8,402 bases of DNA from contig JAKMFM010000265.1 in NCBI GenBank assembly GCA_022425445.1, positions 1 through 8,402 on the forward strand. Reading direction: 5' to 3'. The position numbers were made by a program, and so were the translations under genes. Shown here piece after piece: positions 5,292 through 8,402 of this stretch (the first letter of the stretch is position 1; every line of letters begins with the position of its first letter). The stretch is from Planktomarina sp. (GTDB lineage: Bacteria > Pseudomonadota > Alphaproteobacteria > Rhodobacterales > Rhodobacteraceae). The notes under the pieces are model-generated. The model ran no database searches. It saw only the letters and a list, made by a program, of their open reading frames with translations, and was not told the DNA's origin.

Positions 5292-7832
5292 GTGCAGAAC
5301 GATCAAACATTTGCTCCTGTTGTATTGGTTACCAATACAACCCCAATGACCGCCGCCGCCTACGGCGGGCGGGCCAAATGCGCGCAGCGATTGATCCGGC
5401 TGGATATGCCGGTTCCCACAACGGTTGCCCTGTCCTTTGCAGCGGTGCATGAATTGGCGCAGGGCCATGCCTTGAATCTTAGCTTGGTCTTGCCGCATTT
5501 TGGCGCGGCGCCTTTGCTCTCAGTGCGGCCATCCTCCGGCAGCCCAGATTGGGGCGGGCCGGGCGCGATTTTGAACATTGGCATGAATGATGCGAAATTT
5601 TCGGAGCTCTGCGAAAGTCACGGTGAAACGGCAGCGGCCACCCTCTATCTTAGGTTTATCAACGCCTATGCGACCCATGTGGCCCGGCTGGATCCAGACG
5701 CGTTTGACGATCCCGAAACGCCAACCGCGGGCGATGTTATTAAGGCTTTGACCACCTATTGCGATGAGGCTGATGAGCCCTTCCCGCAGGAAGTGGATGT
5801 GCAATTGGCCCATGTGCTGCGCTCAATGGCGCGCGCATGGGAGGGCACCAGTGCCCGGCTTCTCCGCCAGGCGAAAGGCGCACCCGCCGATGCGGGGCTT
5901 GGGCTTGTTGTGCAGGCGATGGCCATTGGGGTTGGCCGCGGTGAATGTGGCTCGGGCGTGATACAATTTGCCTCCTCAGACACGGGCTTGCCCGAAATTC
6001 ACGGGCGCTATCTGCGACAATCCCAGGGCCGGGAGGCTTTGGACCGGCAAGTAGGATCTTTGTATCTGACCAAAGATCCGCGTGGTCCGTCTTTTGAGGA
6101 AACCTGCCCTGAAGCGTTCACACAGCTTTTGGACTATTCGGTGTTGGCTCGCCAGCGCCTGCGTGAAGAGATGCAAATTGAGTTTACACTCGAGAGTGGC
6201 AAGTTGGCGATTTTGGATGCGGTGCGTATCGTGCGGTCTTCGAGCGCAGCGGTGCATATTGCCGTAGATTTGGCCAGCGACGGGATAATTCCGCGCGAAG
6301 ACGCGTTGATGCGTGTTGACCCAAAGGCATTGTCTGAGCTGTTGCACCGGCAAGTGGCCCCCAATGCGCCGCGCACCGTATTGGCCAAGGGCATTGCTGC
6401 AAGCCCGGGAGCGGCGACTGGAAAGATCGTCTTTACAGCCTCCGACGCCCAAGCCAGCGCTGCTAGGGGTGAGGCTGCTGTGTTGGTGCGGCGTGAAACT
6501 GGCCCAGAAGATATCCGAGGTATGCATTCTGTGGTTGCGGTTCTTACCGAACGTGGCGGCGTTACGAGCCATGCCGCCGTGATTGGGCGCGGTCTCGGCT
6601 TGCCCTGCGTGGTGGGCGCGTCGGATATGAGCATTGATGGACATAAGAAGACTATCATTGGTCGCAATCAACAAATTTTGCGTGAAGGGGATGTTATCAC
6701 CGTCGACGGCACCCATGGCGAGGTATTGGTGGGCCATGTGGAGACAGTGGAAGCGGGTCTCAACACCGCCGTCACAACCCTACTGGGCTGGGCGGATGAG
6801 CTGCGAGATATCGGGATCAGAGCCAATGCGGACACCCCGCGCGATGCGCAAACGGCCAAAAACTTTTTGGCCGATGGCATTGGCCTTTGCCGCAGTGAGC
6901 ATATGTTCTTTGAAGCTGATCGCTTAACTGTGATGCGGGAGATGATTTTTGCCGAAAACGAAGAGGATCGCGCCGCCTCTTTGGAACGGCTCTTGCCCAT
7001 GCAACGAACTGATTTTACAGAATTGTTTCAAATTATGGAGGGGCGCCCCGTTTGTATTCGGTTGCTTGACCCACCTTTGCACGAATTTTTGCCGGCCGAT
7101 CGTAGCGGCTTGCGCGATTTGGCCGAAGCCCTCAACCTGCCGTTATCGCGGGTGACAGAACGGGTGGAGCAATTGTCGGAATACAACCCGATGCTTGGTC
7201 TGCGCGGGGTGCGGCTTGGGATCACGGTGCCCGAAATCTATGAAATGCAGGCGCGGGCAATATTTGAAGCGGCAATCGACAGCGGGGTTGGAGCTTCGCC
7301 AGAAATCATGATTCCCTTGGTATCTGCTTGCCGTGAGGTTGAATTGGTCAAAGCGCGCATTGATGCCGCTGCCGCCGCGGTGCGGGTCGAACACGGACAA
7401 AGCTTTAGCTATTCTCTTGGGGTCATGGTCGAAACCCCACGAGCCGCTTTGCGGGCCGGCGAAATTGCCGCCTATTCTCAATTTTTAAGTTTTGGCACCA
7501 ACGATCTGACGCAGATGACCTACGGGCTGTCGCGCGATGATGCTGGGCGGTTTATGTCTTCTTATGTGCAGCAGGGCGTCTATGAAGAAGATCCGTTTCA
7601 CCGCTTGGACAAAGACGGTGTTGGCGAATTGCTCACACTTGGCGCTGAGCGTGGCCGAACGGCGCGGCCTGAAGTGGTCCTGTCTATCTGCGGTGAGCAT
7701 GGCGGCGATCCGGAGGCGATTGCCTTTATCCGCCAATGTGGGTTCACCTATGTGTCCTGCTCGCCGTTCCGCGTGCCCGTTGCCCGTCTGGCCGCTGCGC
7801 AATGTGCCATTGCTGATAAAATAAATAACTGA
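5292..7832 (+). CDS. Pyruvate phosphate dikinase-like protein with diverged ATP-grasp domain
   Basis: 846 residues, collinear with PPDK, which interconverts pyruvate + ATP + Pi and PEP + AMP + PPi. Start GTG at 5292 is supported by GAGGA at 5280-5284; no in-frame ATG lies upstream before the glyS stop region. Phosphohistidine domain from about residue 364 (KGIAASPGAATGKIVF): GGVTSHAA with carrier His427 and the Thr two residues before it. PEP/pyruvate barrel about 505-840: R534 (GLCRSEHMFFE), R590 (IRLLDPPLHEFLP), E714 (MVETPRA), N737/D738 (GTNDLTQMT), C800 (CGEHGGDP); all family catalytic residues present. The N-terminal ATP-grasp region (1-330) is diverged: GGK is GGR (R27), the SVRSGA/SMPGMMDT stretch reads SVRPSS/GGPGAIL (R79 kept), and the DIEFTIE-GKL-LQTR motif reads QIEFTLESGKLAILDAV (Q295, D309, V311). 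Either an altered dikinase or a PEP-handling paralogue; I therefore withhold the symbol ppdK. Confidence 0.85.
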   Translation: MQNDQTFAPVVLVTNTTPMTAAAYGGRAKCAQRLIRLDMPVPTTVALSFAAVHELAQGHALNLSLVLPHFGAAPLLSVRPSSGSPDWGGPGAILNIGMNDAKFSELCESHGETAAATLYLRFINAYATHVARLDPDAFDDPETPTAGDVIKALTTYCDEADEPFPQEVDVQLAHVLRSMARAWEGTSARLLRQAKGAPADAGLGLVVQAMAIGVGRGECGSGVIQFASSDTGLPEIHGRYLRQSQGREALDRQVGSLYLTKDPRGPSFEETCPEAFTQLLDYSVLARQRLREEMQIEFTLESGKLAILDAVRIVRSSSAAVHIAVDLASDGIIPREDALMRVDPKALSELLHRQVAPNAPRTVLAKGIAASPGAATGKIVFTASDAQASAARGEAAVLVRRETGPEDIRGMHSVVAVLTERGGVTSHAAVIGRGLGLPCVVGASDMSIDGHKKTIIGRNQQILREGDVITVDGTHGEVLVGHVETVEAGLNTAVTTLLGWADELRDIGIRANADTPRDAQTAKNFLADGIGLCRSEHMFFEADRLTVMREMIFAENEEDRAASLERLLPMQRTDFTELFQIMEGRPVCIRLLDPPLHEFLPADRSGLRDLAEALNLPLSRVTERVEQLSEYNPMLGLRGVRLGITVPEIYEMQARAIFEAAIDSGVGASPEIMIPLVSACREVELVKARIDAAAAAVRVEHGQSFSYSLGVMVETPRAALRAGEIAAYSQFLSFGTNDLTQMTYGLSRDDAGRFMSSYVQQGVYEEDPFHRLDKDGVGELLTLGAERGRTARPEVVLSICGEHGGDPEAIAFIRQCGFTYVSCSPFRVPVARLAAAQCAIADKINN
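5319..5341. repeat. Perfect inverted repeat, 11-base arms, inside start of PPDK-like gene
   Basis: GTTGTATTGGT (5319-5329), one central T, ACCAATACAAC (5331-5341). It spans codons 10-17. As DNA it has the symmetry of a repressor operator; as RNA it can fold into a 10-pair stem with loop UUA. No T-run follows, so it is not an intrinsic terminator. By my rough estimate a perfect repeat this long with so short a centre is expected well under once per window. Confidence 0.6.
5353..5372 (+). repeat. GC-rich hairpin just after the 11-base inverted repeat
   Basis: CCGCCGCC (5353-5360), loop TAC, then GGCGGGCGG (5364-5372): five G/C pairs, one bulged G, three more pairs. It lies in the codons for AAAYGGR and may just reflect Ala and Gly codons. 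With the repeat 11 bases upstream it would make two stems in the first 80 bases of the gene. Confidence 0.3.
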
Positions 7833-7932
7833 TTTTTGTGTTTTTATGAATTCACGCGGCGCAAATTCTGCGGCAGCTGGACGAAGCCCTTATATTTGAG
7901 TAAAGCACCCGGAATTATTGGGAGTGGTATCA
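7833..7932 (+). other. Intergenic gap between PPDK-like gene and hydrolase
   Basis: 100 bases, AT-rich at the left. T-rich sequence follows the PPDK-like stop, but no stable GC stem precedes it, so no terminator is called. A TATATT box at 7891-7896 is a fair -10 with only poor -35 partners (CTGCGG at 7868-7873, 17 bases away). The hydrolase ribosome binding site GGGAG is at 7920-7924. Confidence 0.4.
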
Positions 7933-8402
7933 ATGAGGTTCGAAGCGTTTCGCACCCTTGTCATGTCGATCTGTTTCGGGCTGGTTTTGTTCGTTTTCGC
8001 CCTGCAGCCTGCTACGGCCAGTGATCAATCTATTGCATCTCCATCGGTGGAGTTGAAAAATGCCCTTCGCGATGAAAACGCCATGGTGTCGGCGATCTCC
8101 CTAAGCCGCGTTGCGGTTTTGACTTCTCCGCGCCCTGAATCACGGCCAACGGACCTCAACCTGCGATATTCCGCCCGCTGGCTGCGCAGTTTGGCAAAGC
8201 CAACTGGGGGAAAGCAGTGGGCTTGCTTGGCTGAAGCTATATATTTTGAAGCCCGAGGAGAACCGGTCGAAGGACAATTTGCGGTGGCGGAAGTCATTCT
8301 CAATCGTGTCGAGAGCCCCAAGTTTCCAAACAGCATTTGCAAAGTGGTGCGCCAAGGCACAGGGCGCAAACACGCTTGCCAATTTAGTTACAATTGTGAT
8401 GG
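7933..8402 (+). CDS. SleB-type cell wall hydrolase (partial, C-terminus missing)
   Basis: 156 complete codons are visible before the window ends. The Hydrolase_2 (SleB-like) domain begins at about residue 95: WACLAEAIYFEARGEP (96-111) with glutamates E101, E106 and E110 (the catalytic Glu of this family lies in this stretch), then GQFAVAEVILNRV and CQFSYNCDG at the edge. These enzymes cleave the glycan strands of peptidoglycan. ATG at 7933 is supported by GGGAG at 7920-7924 and by a signal peptide: hydrophobic residues 10-24 and cleavage after ATA at residue 29, so the enzyme is exported. Residues 30-94 are a low-conservation linker. Four cysteines in the domain (C98, C136, C149, C155) fit a disulfide-bonded periplasmic protein. 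Outside the spore-formers such proteins are assumed to act in wall remodelling; the role here is not known. Confidence 0.92.
   Translation, partial: MRFEAFRTLVMSICFGLVLFVFALQPATASDQSIASPSVELKNALRDENAMVSAISLSRVAVLTSPRPESRPTDLNLRYSARWLRSLAKPTGGKQWACLAEAIYFEARGEPVEGQFAVAEVILNRVESPKFPNSICKVVRQGTGRKHACQFSYNCD

Noticed and set aside
5976..6737. 253-codon open frame on the minus strand opposite the PPDK-like gene
   Set aside because: It is antisense to the conserved region around the phosphohistidine domain, its translation is rich in Arg, His and Gln with no recognisable motif, and no ribosome binding site was evident.
7833..7850. T-rich stretch after the PPDK-like gene as an intrinsic terminator
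   Set aside because: No stable GC stem lies directly before the T-run.
7836..8024. 62-codon plus-strand frame before and over the hydrolase start
   Set aside because: No ribosome binding site or motif, and it overlaps the signal peptide region of the hydrolase in another frame.

Overview
The window looks like ordinary chromosome of an alphaproteobacterium, most likely a marine Rhodobacteraceae (Roseobacter group) with mid-range GC, judged by eye at about 55%. The basis is the gene order glyQ - DUF6446-like gene - glyS - PPDK-like gene - SleB-type cell-wall hydrolase, and the close fit of GlyQ to the alphaproteobacterial form as I remember it. Genus cannot be fixed from the sequence alone. 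I see no mobile element, CRISPR array, tRNA or rRNA.

Layout. Bases 1-1577 (minus strand) hold a secreted protein cut off by the window edge: signal peptide, SPOR-like region, peptidoglycan-binding domain and a trypsin-like domain that lacks the catalytic His and Ser. Bases 1578-1739 are a divergent intergenic region with a good sigma70-type promoter for glyQ and two sets of inverted repeats. On the plus strand glyQ (1740-2654), a small membrane-anchored protein (2654-3172) and glyS (3172-5229) are joined by one-base stop/start overlaps (TGATG, TAATG), so they are one translationally coupled operon. After 62 bases comes a long PPDK-like gene (5292-7832, GTG start). A cell-wall hydrolase begins at 7933 and runs off the right edge.

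How they work together. GlyQ and GlyS form the tetrameric bacterial glycyl-tRNA synthetase. The gene between them encodes a protein with one N-terminal membrane segment and four cysteines, of unknown function. The PPDK-like protein keeps the phosphohistidine and PEP/pyruvate domains but its ATP-grasp domain has lost several nucleotide-binding residues, so it may not run the normal pyruvate + ATP + Pi <-> PEP + AMP + PPi cycle. The two edge genes both act on or bind the cell wall but show no direct link to the central operon.

The points most worth a second look are the apparent pseudoprotease, the diverged ATP-grasp domain, a perfect 11-base-arm inverted repeat just inside the PPDK-like gene, and the repeats around the glyQ promoter.
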